Source: Actinomycetota bacterium (GTDB taxonomy: Bacteria > Actinomycetota > Actinomycetes > Propionibacteriales > Propionibacteriaceae). Taken from it: 64,000 bases of DNA. Under the pieces are notes generated by a model. That model saw only the letters and a program-made list of their open reading frames with translations, had not been told where the DNA came from and searched no databases. A program made the position numbers and the translations under genes. The DNA lies in the NCBI GenBank assembly GCA_020161015.1, contig JAIUOT010000033.1, forward strand, positions 41,741 through 105,740, read 5' to 3'. This document shows positions 33,812 through 43,226 of this stretch, piece by piece; position 1 is the stretch's first letter; every line of letters starts with the position of its first letter.

Positions 33812-35257
33812 ATGCGCACCAGATTCGACCCCGCCAGCACCGGCTGGCGGATCGGCACCGCCGCAGAGCCCCGCGCCGGACAACTGTGGTGCCCCTGGGA
33901 CCGCACCGCCGGCGTCATCGGACCCCAAGGCTCCGGCAAGACCCTCGACGTCCTCACCCCCGCACTCCTGTCCGCACCCGGAGCCGCCCTGGTCACCCTC
34001 ACCAAGACCGACGACCTGCTCCTCAGCCTCACCGCCCGCCAAGACCACGAGCGTCCCGTCGCCGTCCTCGACCCGTTCGGGCTCGCCGTCGGGCTACCCG
34101 AACTCATCTGGGACCCCATCCGCGGCTGCACCGACCCGATCACCGCCGAACGCCGAGCCAAAGCATTCGCCGCCGGCACCATCCACGCCACCACCACCGG
34201 AGACTCCGGCGACGCCTCCGCCCGCTTCTATGCCGCCGAAGCCGCCAAAGTGCTGATGGCCTACCTCCACGCCGCCGCTCTCACCGGAGCCACCCTCGAC
34301 ACCGTCCTACGCTGGGTCGCCAACCCCACCGGGTCACCCGAACCCGCCGAAATCCTGCTCAGCCACCCCCACGCCGCACCCTTCTGGCACGGCCTCCTCC
34401 AAGGCGCCATCACCGGCGACGAACGCACCACCGGCAACACCATCACCACCGCCCAACAAGCCATGAGCCTGTTCTTCCAACCCGACACCCGCCGCCGCTG
34501 CGTCCCCGGACCCGGCCGGCCAGCCACCAACATCGCCGACCTGATCCGCCGCGGCGGCACCATCTACCTGCTAGGCCGCGAAGACCCCTACGCCTCCGCC
34601 TCACCCCTGATGACCGCAGCCGCCGAAGACATCCTCGACACCGCACTCGCCCTCGCCAACAACAGCCCCTGGGGACGACTCTGCCCACCCATGCTCGCCT
34701 GCCTCGACGAACTACCCTCCACCGCACCCCTACCCACCCTGCGAACCCGGATGGCCAACGAACGGGCCCTGGGCATCGGCTTCATCTACGCCGCACAAAC
34801 CCGCGCCCAACTCGTCGCGATCTTCGGCGACACCGAAGCCCGCGCCCTCATCGGCCTCACCAACATCCTCGTCATGTTCGGCGGCAGCAAAGACGTCCAC
34901 TTCAACCGCGAAATCTCCGACCTCGTCGGCACCGTCCGAATCGCCCGCACCACCTGGCAAACCGGCGGCCGCGGCGGCCGGTCAGCCAGCGGCGAAGACA
35001 TCGCCATCCTCAGGCCCGAAGAAATCCGGCAACTCCCCGAACGCCACGCCCTCATCGTCGCCGAAAACACCCGACCCATCCTCGCCCGACTCCACCGCTG
35101 CCTCGACGGCAAGGCCGGACGACAACTCCTCGAACAGCAGCGGAGCGCCCGGGAAACACTCGCTGGGAAGCGGGGCAACCAAGTCTCGGTGCAGGCGCGT
35201 GACTTGGTTGCCCGCGCCCGCGCCGAACAGCCCGACCCGGACGGAGACCGCCCATGA
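33812..35257 (+). CDS. VirD4/TraG-type coupling protein
   Basis: A 481-residue ATPase that links the relaxosome to the secretion channel. Walker A is GPQGSGKT (residues 37-44). The Walker B region is MLACLDELPSTAPLPTL and the C-terminal motif is IYAAQTRAQLVAIFG, all diagnostic of the VirD4/TraG family. The N-terminal transmembrane domain is missing, so anchoring may rely on the membrane protein encoded at 31195. ATG at 33812 follows the DUF4192 gene after 9 bp. Confidence 0.9.
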   Translation: MRTRFDPASTGWRIGTAAEPRAGQLWCPWDRTAGVIGPQGSGKTLDVLTPALLSAPGAALVTLTKTDDLLLSLTARQDHERPVAVLDPFGLAVGLPELIWDPIRGCTDPITAERRAKAFAAGTIHATTTGDSGDASARFYAAEAAKVLMAYLHAAALTGATLDTVLRWVANPTGSPEPAEILLSHPHAAPFWHGLLQGAITGDERTTGNTITTAQQAMSLFFQPDTRRRCVPGPGRPATNIADLIRRGGTIYLLGREDPYASASPLMTAAAEDILDTALALANNSPWGRLCPPMLACLDELPSTAPLPTLRTRMANERALGIGFIYAAQTRAQLVAIFGDTEARALIGLTNILVMFGGSKDVHFNREISDLVGTVRIARTTWQTGGRGGRSASGEDIAILRPEEIRQLPERHALIVAENTRPILARLHRCLDGKAGRQLLEQQRSARETLAGKRGNQVSVQARDLVARARAEQPDPDGDRP

Positions 35258-35898
35258 GCCGGCTCCTGGCCCAGCCGTTCCCGCTACCGGACACGCCGAA
35301 GCTGAAAGCCGCCTACGACGACCTCTACGCCGCTGCCAGCGGCGTTGCCACCAGGATCGGCCGCGACCCGGCCGTCCTGCCCCGACCCTGGGACCCACCC
35401 AGCTGCATCGACCCCAAACTCCGCCAAGAACTGTGGGACTGGCTCGACAAAGTCGTCGACTGGTTCAACACCGAATATGTCTGGGACCACACCGGCGGAG
35501 CCATCATCCCCGCCTGCTGGCCCCTCCACCCCCACCTCGTCCACGAAATCGCATCCCTGGCCGACCAACGCCGACGCGCCGGCATCGACCTCACCAGCAA
35601 CAGCCTCGAAGAATGGCACCGCTACACCGTCCCGGACTTCACCGAACGCCTCAAACAACGAACCCGGACCCTCTGCGACGAAGAACACAAGCCCTGGCCG
35701 GCACGATCCCGCCACAGCCGCAACACAACCAACGCCGCGAGACACGACCGCCAGTTGGCGTTTGCCCAGGACGTCGCTGAGCTGGACGCAGACGTCGCCG
35801 AAGTCAACGAAACCGAGGCCGTCCGCCCAAGACTCCACCTTGTCGACGGCTACGGAAACCACATCGACAGCGTCACTGGGGAAGTGCTGCCTGACTGA
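35254..35898 (+). CDS. Hypothetical protein, last gene of the T4SS operon
   Basis: A 214-residue soluble protein of unknown family. It contains a Trp-rich segment (LWDWLDKVVDWFNTEYVWDH, about residues 61-80) and basic C-terminal helices followed by an acidic patch. No membrane segment or nucleotide-binding motif. It overlaps the coupling-protein gene by 4 bp, so it is probably made in fixed ratio with it; a relaxosome or coupling accessory role is a guess. Confidence 0.72.
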   Translation: MSRLLAQPFPLPDTPKLKAAYDDLYAAASGVATRIGRDPAVLPRPWDPPSCIDPKLRQELWDWLDKVVDWFNTEYVWDHTGGAIIPACWPLHPHLVHEIASLADQRRRAGIDLTSNSLEEWHRYTVPDFTERLKQRTRTLCDEEHKPWPARSRHSRNTTNAARHDRQLAFAQDVAELDADVAEVNETEAVRPRLHLVDGYGNHIDSVTGEVLPD

Positions 35899-35950
35899 GT
35901 GATCGGGTCGAGCCGCGCACAGGCAAAGGCCCGCGGTCGCTGTGTCAGCC

Positions 35951-35977
35951 GCGACCAATATGCTTCGTACTGGTCGC
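35951..35977 (+). promoter_or_regulatory. Dyad over a -10-like element upstream of the OLD-like gene
   Basis: GCGACCA and TGGTCGC form a perfect 7-bp inverted repeat around TATGCT (35959-35964), a plausible -10 hexamer. The start codon is 28 bp beyond the dyad. The layout suggests a repressor-controlled promoter for the defense island. It does not match the element's 34-bp motif. Confidence 0.4.
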
Positions 35978-36004
35978 ACAGAGCGGCCAGAATTGAGGGG
36001 GATC

Positions 36005-38323
36005 GTGCGTGTTCACGAGGTCTGGATTCGCTTCTACAAGTCGTTCAACTTCGACTACGAACTGAAGGCGAACCCGAGCGCCACATCTCAACCCTGGCAA
36101 GACACCCCAGACGGATGGCTGCCGCATGTGCGCATCCCGATTGAACCATCGACAACCGCAGTGGTGGGAGCCAACGAGTCCGGGAAGACGCACCTGCTGG
36201 ATGCGATTCGGATCGTCCTCACCGGAGACGGCCTACTACAACGCGATTTCTGCCGATACTCGTCTCTCTTCTCGGTTGAACAGGGATCAAGGCTTTACCC
36301 TGAGGTGGGAGCAACCGTTGTCCTCGATCCCGAAGACGTCGACAAGATCGATTCCGCGGGCATCCCTCGACGCAAGAACGGGCATCTACTCTTCCTTCGC
36401 CAAGAGCCCGGAGTCACTGTGGCTGTTGATCGAGATGGTCGCCGACAGACCCTCTCCACCGCTCAGGCCGAGGCTCTACAAGCGTTGCTCCCGCACCCGC
36501 ACGAACTCAAGACCGATGTTGCGTTGCCAGACTCTGTTTCGATTGCAGCACTCGCCCGTGACGGAGCTCGAGTCACCAGCCGCAAGAGTCGAGCGCGACT
36601 GTGGGCCATGCTCTCGCAGTTCACCACGGCTACGGAAGTCAACGGACAATCGGCTGCGTTGCTCGCGCTTCTCGGGCAGGCAGGCGAAGAGAGGTCAGCG
36701 GCACATCAATTGGGGATCGACCTACTCACCAAGGTCGCCCGCATCGAAACCTCAAGCTTCAAGGAACTTCAGGCCGCGATCGCCGACGAGCGCGAAGGTC
36801 TCGTGAACGGCCTTATTCAGGAGATGAACAACTCAATCGCCCGGCACCTCAACGTCGCTCGCTGGTGGACGCAGGACTCCGAGTTTCAGCTGCGTGTTTC
36901 GCCGCGAGAACAGGAACTGGTCTTCACCATTAGGGACAGAACTGGTACCGACTACTCCTTCACTGAACGAAGCCGCGGTCTCCGGTACTTCCTCAGCTAT
37001 TACGTTCAGCTCCTCTCCCACGACCGACCGGCGGATAAGCGTGAGATGCTCTTGATGGATGAGCCAGACGCGTACTTGTCGGCATCGGGACAACAAGACC
37101 TACTCAGAGTGCTCGAGCACCACGCCCGCCCTGAGGACTCCGACCGCGAAGACCAAGTAGTCTACGTAACTCACTCGCCCTTCCTGATCAACCGCAATGC
37201 CGGGCAGCGGGTTCGCGTCGTGGACAAGGGGTCCCGCGATGAGGGCACCCGCCTCGTGAAGGACGCGACACGCAATCACTACGAGCCGTTGAGGACATCG
37301 CTTGGCGCGTACGTCGCAGAGACAGCCTTCATTGGTGGCGACAACCTCTTTGTTGAAGGAACAGCTGACCAGATCCTCTTGTCGGAGATGAACGCGCGCC
37401 TTCTTGCGGCTGGCGCTCCTCCCAGCCAGTGCCTCGATCTCAACCAAGTGACTATCGTCGCCTGCGGGTCGAACATCCCATACATGCTCTATCTCGCCCG
37501 TGGACGCGATCAGGTCAAGCCAGCCTGCGCGGTCCTTCTGGATGGCGACACTGCTGGCATGATCATGCGAAAGCAGATTCGGAGAGGCGGTGCTCACGGC
37601 AAGCCCACCGTCACCGACGACCTGGTGCTCGTGATCTCGGAATGGTCGGCGAACGCCCCGGTCAACATCACCAACGGAGTGGTTGTCCGGGAGCCGGAGG
37701 ACCTCATCCCCGCTGGGGTCGCCGTTGCCGCAGCTCGTCGGTACGCCCGCACCTTCTTGGGTTCCGACGAAGCGACCACGAAGAGGCTCACCGAAGCCGC
37801 GTTGACCGGACGCCTGAGCGCCGCCAACGGCAGCCTCTGGGACGCTCTCTCCCGGGCGTTCGAGGCGACGTTCGAGACCCAGATCGGCAAGGCCGGCTTT
37901 GCGAAGGAACTCATCGCGCTCCTAGCCGAGAGCGACGCGAACCACAGACCAGCCGGCGTACCGGCGCTCGACGACAACTTCGGATGTCTGATCCAACGAC
38001 TGGTGGACCTCCTCGTCCTTGCACGGGAGCAAGAGGACGAAGTGCGACGGAGTCAACGTCTGGAACGGATCATTGACGCGTTCAGTGCTGACTACCCCGA
38101 CGGATGCACCCGCGATCGTGCTGCGACGACGCTGAAGCGCATCGATGCTGCGGTTGATGACACATCGGCTGGAGACGTCGTGCGGGCTGGCACGGCGCGA
38201 ATGCGGCGCGACTTCAAGCTCGCGACGGATCCCCTGAAGAACCTGGACGACTACCCGACGTTCCTCGAACAGTTGAAGGGGCTGCGCCACCTGGAGCGGC
38301 TCAGCTACCAGGGAGCCGTTTAG
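36005..38323 (+). CDS. OLD-family ATPase-TOPRIM nuclease
   Basis: A 772-residue protein of the overcoming-lysogenization-defect class. An ABC-type ATPase comes first: Walker A GANESGKT (residues 55-62), a signature-like ERSRGLRYFLSY, and Walker B LLMDEPDAYLS (Asp352, Glu353). A C-terminal TOPRIM nuclease domain follows: Glu451 (VEGTAD) and Asp513/Asp515 (DGDTAG). Such proteins cut DNA and often act in phage defense (alone or as GajA-like subunits); no GajB-type helicase follows here. GTG at 36005 is chosen for its AGGGGG site. GC is lower than in the T4SS genes. Confidence 0.88.
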   Translation: MRVHEVWIRFYKSFNFDYELKANPSATSQPWQDTPDGWLPHVRIPIEPSTTAVVGANESGKTHLLDAIRIVLTGDGLLQRDFCRYSSLFSVEQGSRLYPEVGATVVLDPEDVDKIDSAGIPRRKNGHLLFLRQEPGVTVAVDRDGRRQTLSTAQAEALQALLPHPHELKTDVALPDSVSIAALARDGARVTSRKSRARLWAMLSQFTTATEVNGQSAALLALLGQAGEERSAAHQLGIDLLTKVARIETSSFKELQAAIADEREGLVNGLIQEMNNSIARHLNVARWWTQDSEFQLRVSPREQELVFTIRDRTGTDYSFTERSRGLRYFLSYYVQLLSHDRPADKREMLLMDEPDAYLSASGQQDLLRVLEHHARPEDSDREDQVVYVTHSPFLINRNAGQRVRVVDKGSRDEGTRLVKDATRNHYEPLRTSLGAYVAETAFIGGDNLFVEGTADQILLSEMNARLLAAGAPPSQCLDLNQVTIVACGSNIPYMLYLARGRDQVKPACAVLLDGDTAGMIMRKQIRRGGAHGKPTVTDDLVLVISEWSANAPVNITNGVVVREPEDLIPAGVAVAAARRYARTFLGSDEATTKRLTEAALTGRLSAANGSLWDALSRAFEATFETQIGKAGFAKELIALLAESDANHRPAGVPALDDNFGCLIQRLVDLLVLAREQEDEVRRSQRLERIIDAFSADYPDGCTRDRAATTLKRIDAAVDDTSAGDVVRAGTARMRRDFKLATDPLKNLDDYPTFLEQLKGLRHLERLSYQGAV

Positions 38324-38373
38324 GCCAGCGGGTCGCTATAGCCTGTCGTCTGCACCCGTAGAAGGAGCCAACG

Positions 38374-41300
38374 TTGGCGACCAAGACAGCTGTCCATGAC
38401 GTGATCGAGCAGTTCCGCGCTACTTCGAACGTGGAGGCGGGCACGAAGTTCGAGAAGTTGATGGTCGACTACTTCTGGCTGGACCCGACCCTGAGCGTGG
38501 AATACGACGAGGTGCAGCGCTGGCCGGACTGGCCACACCGTGAGAACACCCACGACACGGGGATCGACCTGGTCGCGCGGAACAAGCTGACCGGTGAGTG
38601 GACGGCGATCCAATGCAAGTTCTATGACCCGAAGCACACCCTGGTGAAGGGCGACATCGACTCCTTCTTCACCGCGTCGGGCAAGTCGTGGGACGGGATC
38701 AGTTTCACGAACCGGATCATCATCTCCACGACCGACAAGTGGTCGAAGAACGCCGAGGACGCGCTGGTGAACCAGGCGATCCCGGTGCAGCGGATCGGGC
38801 TCGCGGAGATCGCGGAGTCCCCGATCGACTGGATGCGGCTGGTGCCGGGCGGGCTGGACTTCGAGCTGAAGAAGGCGGTCAAGTACGGGCTACGGAAGCA
38901 CCAGAAGGAAGCGATCGCGAAGATCACCGCTGGCTTCGCGACCCATGACCGAGGCAAGTGGATTTCGGCGTGCGGCACGGGCAAGACGTTCACGTCGTTG
39001 AAGCTGGCAGAGCAACTCTGCAGCGAGAACGGTGGCCAGCTGAAGGTCTTGTTCCTGGCGCCGTCGATCTCGCTGGTGTCCCAGTCGCTGCGGGAGTGGA
39101 TGGCTCAGTCACAGACCGACATCCGGCCCTTCGTCGTGTGTTCCGACACGAAGGCCGGCCGGCAGGCCGAGGACATCACCACCCACGACATCCCGATCCC
39201 CACCACCAACATCGCCAAGCTCGCGGAGGGCCTGGCGTCGGTCGGGAAGCGGATGCGCGGAATGACTGTGGTGTTCTCCACCTACCAGTCGATCGACGTG
39301 GTCGCACAGGCTCAGAAATCGTCGTCGCAGCAGTTCGACCTGATCCTGTGTGATGAGGCGCACCGCACCACCGGGGTGAAGTTGCCCGGCGATGCGGACG
39401 AGTCGGCGTTCGTGAAGGTCCATGACAACACGTTCCTGCCCGCCGCGAGACGGCTGTACATGACCGCAACCCCGAGGATCTATGGGGACGCGGCGAAGAA
39501 GAAGGCTGACGAGGCCGCCGCCATCCTCACCTCGATGGACAACGAGGACCTATTCGGCCCGGAGTTCCACCGGCTCGGTTTCGGCGAGGCCGTCGAGCAG
39601 CGCCTTCTGTCCGACTACAAGGTGATGGTGCTGGTCGTGGAGGGCGACGCGATCGCCGAACCGCTACAGGCCGGCCTCGCGGACGCGAACTCCGAGCTGT
39701 CCCTGGATGATGCGGCGAAGATCGTGGGCTGCTGGAACGGCCTCGCGAAGCACACCGTCGACGCCGACTTCGGGCCCAACCCTGTCCCGATGAAACGGGC
39801 TGTGGCGTTCCTGCGTGACATCCGATCCTCGAAGGGCTTCGCCGAGGCCTTCCCCGACATCGTCGACGCACTGACCGATGAGGGTGACGAGCGGGGCCCT
39901 GACCTGGACTGTGATGTCGAGCATGTTGATGGCACCATGAACGCCCTCGAGCGCGCCGACAAGCTGGCCTGGTTGAAGGCGCCGATCCCTGAGGGCGAGT
40001 GCCGCGTGCTGTCGAACGCCCGCTGCCTCTCCGAAGGGGTCGACGTGCCCGCCCTGGACGCAGTGTTGTTCCTGCATCCCCGCAACAGCCTGGTCGACGT
40101 CGTCCAGTCTGTCGGACGGGTCATGCGAAGGGCGCCAGGCAAGGACTACGGCTACGTGATTCTGCCGGTCGCGATCCCCGCCGGTCTCCGGCCGGAGGAG
40201 GCGCTGAACGACAACAAGCGGTTCCGAGTCGTGTGGGACGTGCTGAACGCGCTGCGGTCTCACGACGATCGGTTCAACGCCATGATCAACAGCATCGATC
40301 TGGACAAGAACACCAAGGGCAAGATCAGCATCGACATCATCGGCAAGGGCGGCCCCACCGATGACGAGGAAGGCAAACCCGTCGCGTCGAAGGCCGACAC
40401 CGGCATTCAGCTGCCCCTGTTCAGCTTGGCCGAGTGGCGGGACTCGATCCTGGCACGGATCGTGAAGAAGTGCGGCGACCGCGAGTACTGGGACGCCTGG
40501 GCCGACGACGTCGTCGATATCACCGCCAACCAGACGGCCCGCATCAACGCCATCCTCCGCACCGCCAGCGCGGCGCTGACTGAGGAGTTCGACCAGTTCC
40601 TTGACGGGCTCAAAGCGAACCTGAACGACTCGATCGACCGCGACGACGCCGTCTCGATGCTCAGCCAGCACCTGATCACCAAGCCGGTGTTCGACGCCCT
40701 GTTCGAACACGACGGTTTCGCCGCCCACAACCCGGTCTCGATCACCATGCAGGGCATGGTGAACGCGCTTGCCGGCCACGGCCTGGACGCCGAAACAGCC
40801 AAGCTCGACAAGTTCTACGAGTCCGTCCGGAAACGTGCCTCCCAGATCGAGACCCCCGCCGGCCGACAGGCCGTGATCCACGAGCTGTACGAGAACTTCT
40901 TCAAGAAGGCGTTCCCGAAACAGTCCAGCAGCCTGGGTGTGGTCTACACGCCGGTCGAGATAGTCGACTTCATCCTGCGCGCAGCAGACCAGGTGTGCCG
41001 CCAGGAGTTCGGCTACGGCCTTACCAACGAAGGCGTCCACATCCTCGACCCATTCACCGGCACCGGCACCTTCATCGTGCGCCTGTTGGAGTCCGGCATC
41101 ATCCAACCCGGAGACTTGGCCCGGAAGTACGCCAGCGAACTGTGGGCGAACGAGATCATGCTGCTCGCCTACTACATCGCCTGCGTCAACATCGAAACCA
41201 CCTACCAAGCCGTCGTCCGCGGTGAGCAGCCGGATGCGGATGTGCCGTACGTGCCGTTCGCTGGCGCGACCCTCACCGACACCTTCCAGATCACTGAGGA

Positions 41301-43188
41301 TGGCGACCGCGCCGACACCAGCCTCATCCCCGTTAACAACGACCGCATCGAAGCCCAACTCGCCGCACCCATCAAGGTCATCATCGGCAACCCGCCCTAC
41401 AGTGCCGGCCAGGGCTCGGCAAACGACAACAACGCCAACCTGAAGTACGCGACTCTCGACGCGAGGATCGCCGAGACCTATGCGGCAGGATCCTCACGCG
41501 TTCGGAAGGCGAGTCTGTACGACTCCTACATTCGTGCGTTTCGGTGGGCAAGCGATCGCTTGGGTGCGCAGGGAGTCATCGCATTCGTCTCCAACAACGG
41601 ATGGCTCGATAGCAACAGCGCAGATGGACTGAGGATCGCCCTTGCTTCTGAGTTCAGCGATCTTTGGATCTACAACCTCCGTGGGAACCAGCGCACGGCG
41701 GGTGAGCTATCGCGGCAAGAGGGAGGGAAGGTCTTCGGCTCAGGCTCGCGCACCGGTGTCTCGGTACTGCTCGGCGTGAAGCTCGCCAGTGAGCCGAAGG
41801 CTTGCAGGCTCCGCTACTTCAGCGTGGCTGACTACATGACCGCTGAGGAGAAACTATCCGCGATCGCTGCGAGCACACTCACCTCGATTCCTTGGGAGAT
41901 CCTCTCGCCCAACGATGCTGGTGATTGGGTCAACCAGCGGGCGGAGGTCTTCTCCAGGCTCGACCCGCTGGCGGCTCGTTCGGATGAGCCGTCTGGTCAA
42001 CCCTTGCTGAACCTCTACACGTCAGGTCTGTCTACAGCTCGCGACGCGTGGTGCTACAACTTCAATTCAAGCGCGCTCCAGACCAACGTCAATCGAGCGA
42101 TCAACTTCTATAACGGCGAGGTGGACCGATATCGAGTTGAGCGGCCGCATCAACCGGTTCAGTCTTGGGCGAACTCTGACCCGAAGCTCTTTAGCTGGGA
42201 CCGTGCTGACCGGTCCCGCCTTCCGCAGGGTCGGGAGTACCGCTTCGATTCCGAGAGCGTCCGCATCGGCCTGTACCGACCATTCCAGAAGCTCGCTGTC
42301 TACGCCAACCGCGAGATGAACAACTCCGTCTACAAGCTGCCGCAGCTATTCCCGACGGAAGGTCATACGAACCTAGGCTTCTATGTCGTGGGCATGGGTA
42401 CCGCCGTCCCGTTCTCGGCCCTAATGACGGACTCGATCCCGAACTACCACACCACCGGCGCGGGCAGTGGTGGCCAGTTCTACCCACGCTGGACATTCGA
42501 TAAGGTCAGCGACGTCGAGCAGGGCTCTCTGCTGGATACTTCTGGCGACGTCGATGAGTGGGGGTATCGGCGGGTCGACAACATCACCGACGGTATCCTG
42601 AAGCTCTACCAGGGCAAGTTCGGGCCGCAGGTCAGCAAGGACGACGTCTTCTATTACGTGTACGGGGTGCTGCACTCGGAGCAGTACCGGACCACGTTCG
42701 CCGCGGACCTGAAACGGATGCTGCCGAGGATCCCGCTCGCCGCGACTGTCGCCGACTTCCAAGCGTTCACCGAGGCCGGCCGGAAGCTCGCCGATCTGCA
42801 CGTGAACTACGAGTCGGTCGAGCCATACCCGCTGGCCGAGCAGGCACCGCTGCACGCCATGGACCCGTGGACGACGTACCGGGTCGAGAAGATGAAGTGG
42901 GCCAACAAGAACACGAAGAAGGCGATCGTCTACAACAAGCAGGTCACCCTCGGCGACATCCCCGCTGAGGCGCACCGGTACATGCTCGGCTCCCGCTCGG
43001 CGCTGGAGTGGCTGATCGACCGCTATCAGGTCAAGACCGACAAGGCGTCCGGGATCAAGAACGACCCGAACGACTGGTGCCGTGAACACCACGAACCCCG
43101 CTACGTCGTCGATCTGGTCAAGCGTGTCACGCGGGTGTCAGTGGAGACGATGAAGATCGTCGACAACCTGCCTTCACTTCCGCTCTAG
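38374..43188 (+). CDS. Single-chain type ISP restriction-modification enzyme
   Basis: A 1604-residue LlaGI/LlaBIII-like enzyme combining all activities of a restriction-modification system in one chain. Domains in order: Mrr-like nuclease (Asp65, Gln80-Lys82; GIDLVA, IQCKFY), SF2 translocase (motif I SACGTGKT at about 198, DEAH at about 327, motif VI QSVGRVMRR), helical coupler, N6-adenine methyltransferase (DPFTGTGTF at about 891-899, NPPY at about 1005) and a target-recognition domain (about 1030-1370) with a final coupler. TTG start at 38374 preceded by AAGGAG. The target-recognition region has noticeably lower GC than its flanks. It would methylate one strand of its site and cleave unmodified DNA after translocation. 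Confidence 0.93.
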   Translation: MATKTAVHDVIEQFRATSNVEAGTKFEKLMVDYFWLDPTLSVEYDEVQRWPDWPHRENTHDTGIDLVARNKLTGEWTAIQCKFYDPKHTLVKGDIDSFFTASGKSWDGISFTNRIIISTTDKWSKNAEDALVNQAIPVQRIGLAEIAESPIDWMRLVPGGLDFELKKAVKYGLRKHQKEAIAKITAGFATHDRGKWISACGTGKTFTSLKLAEQLCSENGGQLKVLFLAPSISLVSQSLREWMAQSQTDIRPFVVCSDTKAGRQAEDITTHDIPIPTTNIAKLAEGLASVGKRMRGMTVVFSTYQSIDVVAQAQKSSSQQFDLILCDEAHRTTGVKLPGDADESAFVKVHDNTFLPAARRLYMTATPRIYGDAAKKKADEAAAILTSMDNEDLFGPEFHRLGFGEAVEQRLLSDYKVMVLVVEGDAIAEPLQAGLADANSELSLDDAAKIVGCWNGLAKHTVDADFGPNPVPMKRAVAFLRDIRSSKGFAEAFPDIVDALTDEGDERGPDLDCDVEHVDGTMNALERADKLAWLKAPIPEGECRVLSNARCLSEGVDVPALDAVLFLHPRNSLVDVVQSVGRVMRRAPGKDYGYVILPVAIPAGLRPEEALNDNKRFRVVWDVLNALRSHDDRFNAMINSIDLDKNTKGKISIDIIGKGGPTDDEEGKPVASKADTGIQLPLFSLAEWRDSILARIVKKCGDREYWDAWADDVVDITANQTARINAILRTASAALTEEFDQFLDGLKANLNDSIDRDDAVSMLSQHLITKPVFDALFEHDGFAAHNPVSITMQGMVNALAGHGLDAETAKLDKFYESVRKRASQIETPAGRQAVIHELYENFFKKAFPKQSSSLGVVYTPVEIVDFILRAADQVCRQEFGYGLTNEGVHILDPFTGTGTFIVRLLESGIIQPGDLARKYASELWANEIMLLAYYIACVNIETTYQAVVRGEQPDADVPYVPFAGATLTDTFQITEDGDRADTSLIPVNNDRIEAQLAAPIKVIIGNPPYSAGQGSANDNNANLKYATLDARIAETYAAGSSRVRKASLYDSYIRAFRWASDRLGAQGVIAFVSNNGWLDSNSADGLRIALASEFSDLWIYNLRGNQRTAGELSRQEGGKVFGSGSRTGVSVLLGVKLASEPKACRLRYFSVADYMTAEEKLSAIAASTLTSIPWEILSPNDAGDWVNQRAEVFSRLDPLAARSDEPSGQPLLNLYTSGLSTARDAWCYNFNSSALQTNVNRAINFYNGEVDRYRVERPHQPVQSWANSDPKLFSWDRADRSRLPQGREYRFDSESVRIGLYRPFQKLAVYANREMNNSVYKLPQLFPTEGHTNLGFYVVGMGTAVPFSALMTDSIPNYHTTGAGSGGQFYPRWTFDKVSDVEQGSLLDTSGDVDEWGYRRVDNITDGILKLYQGKFGPQVSKDDVFYYVYGVLHSEQYRTTFAADLKRMLPRIPLAATVADFQAFTEAGRKLADLHVNYESVEPYPLAEQAPLHAMDPWTTYRVEKMKWANKNTKKAIVYNKQVTLGDIPAEAHRYMLGSRSALEWLIDRYQVKTDKASGIKNDPNDWCREHHEPRYVVDLVKRVTRVSVETMKIVDNLPSLPL

Positions 43189-43226
43189 CCATCTCAGCCG
43201 CAGAATCCCAGTAAGGACATCACCCC

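Noticed and set aside
39664..41358. 564-codon minus-strand frame inside the type ISP gene
   Set aside because: The plus strand carries clear helicase and methylase motifs throughout; no recognisable protein on the minus strand.
36005..43188. Gabija system (GajA plus GajB)
   Set aside because: The OLD-like protein resembles GajA, but the following gene is a type ISP restriction-modification enzyme, not a UvrD-like GajB helicase.
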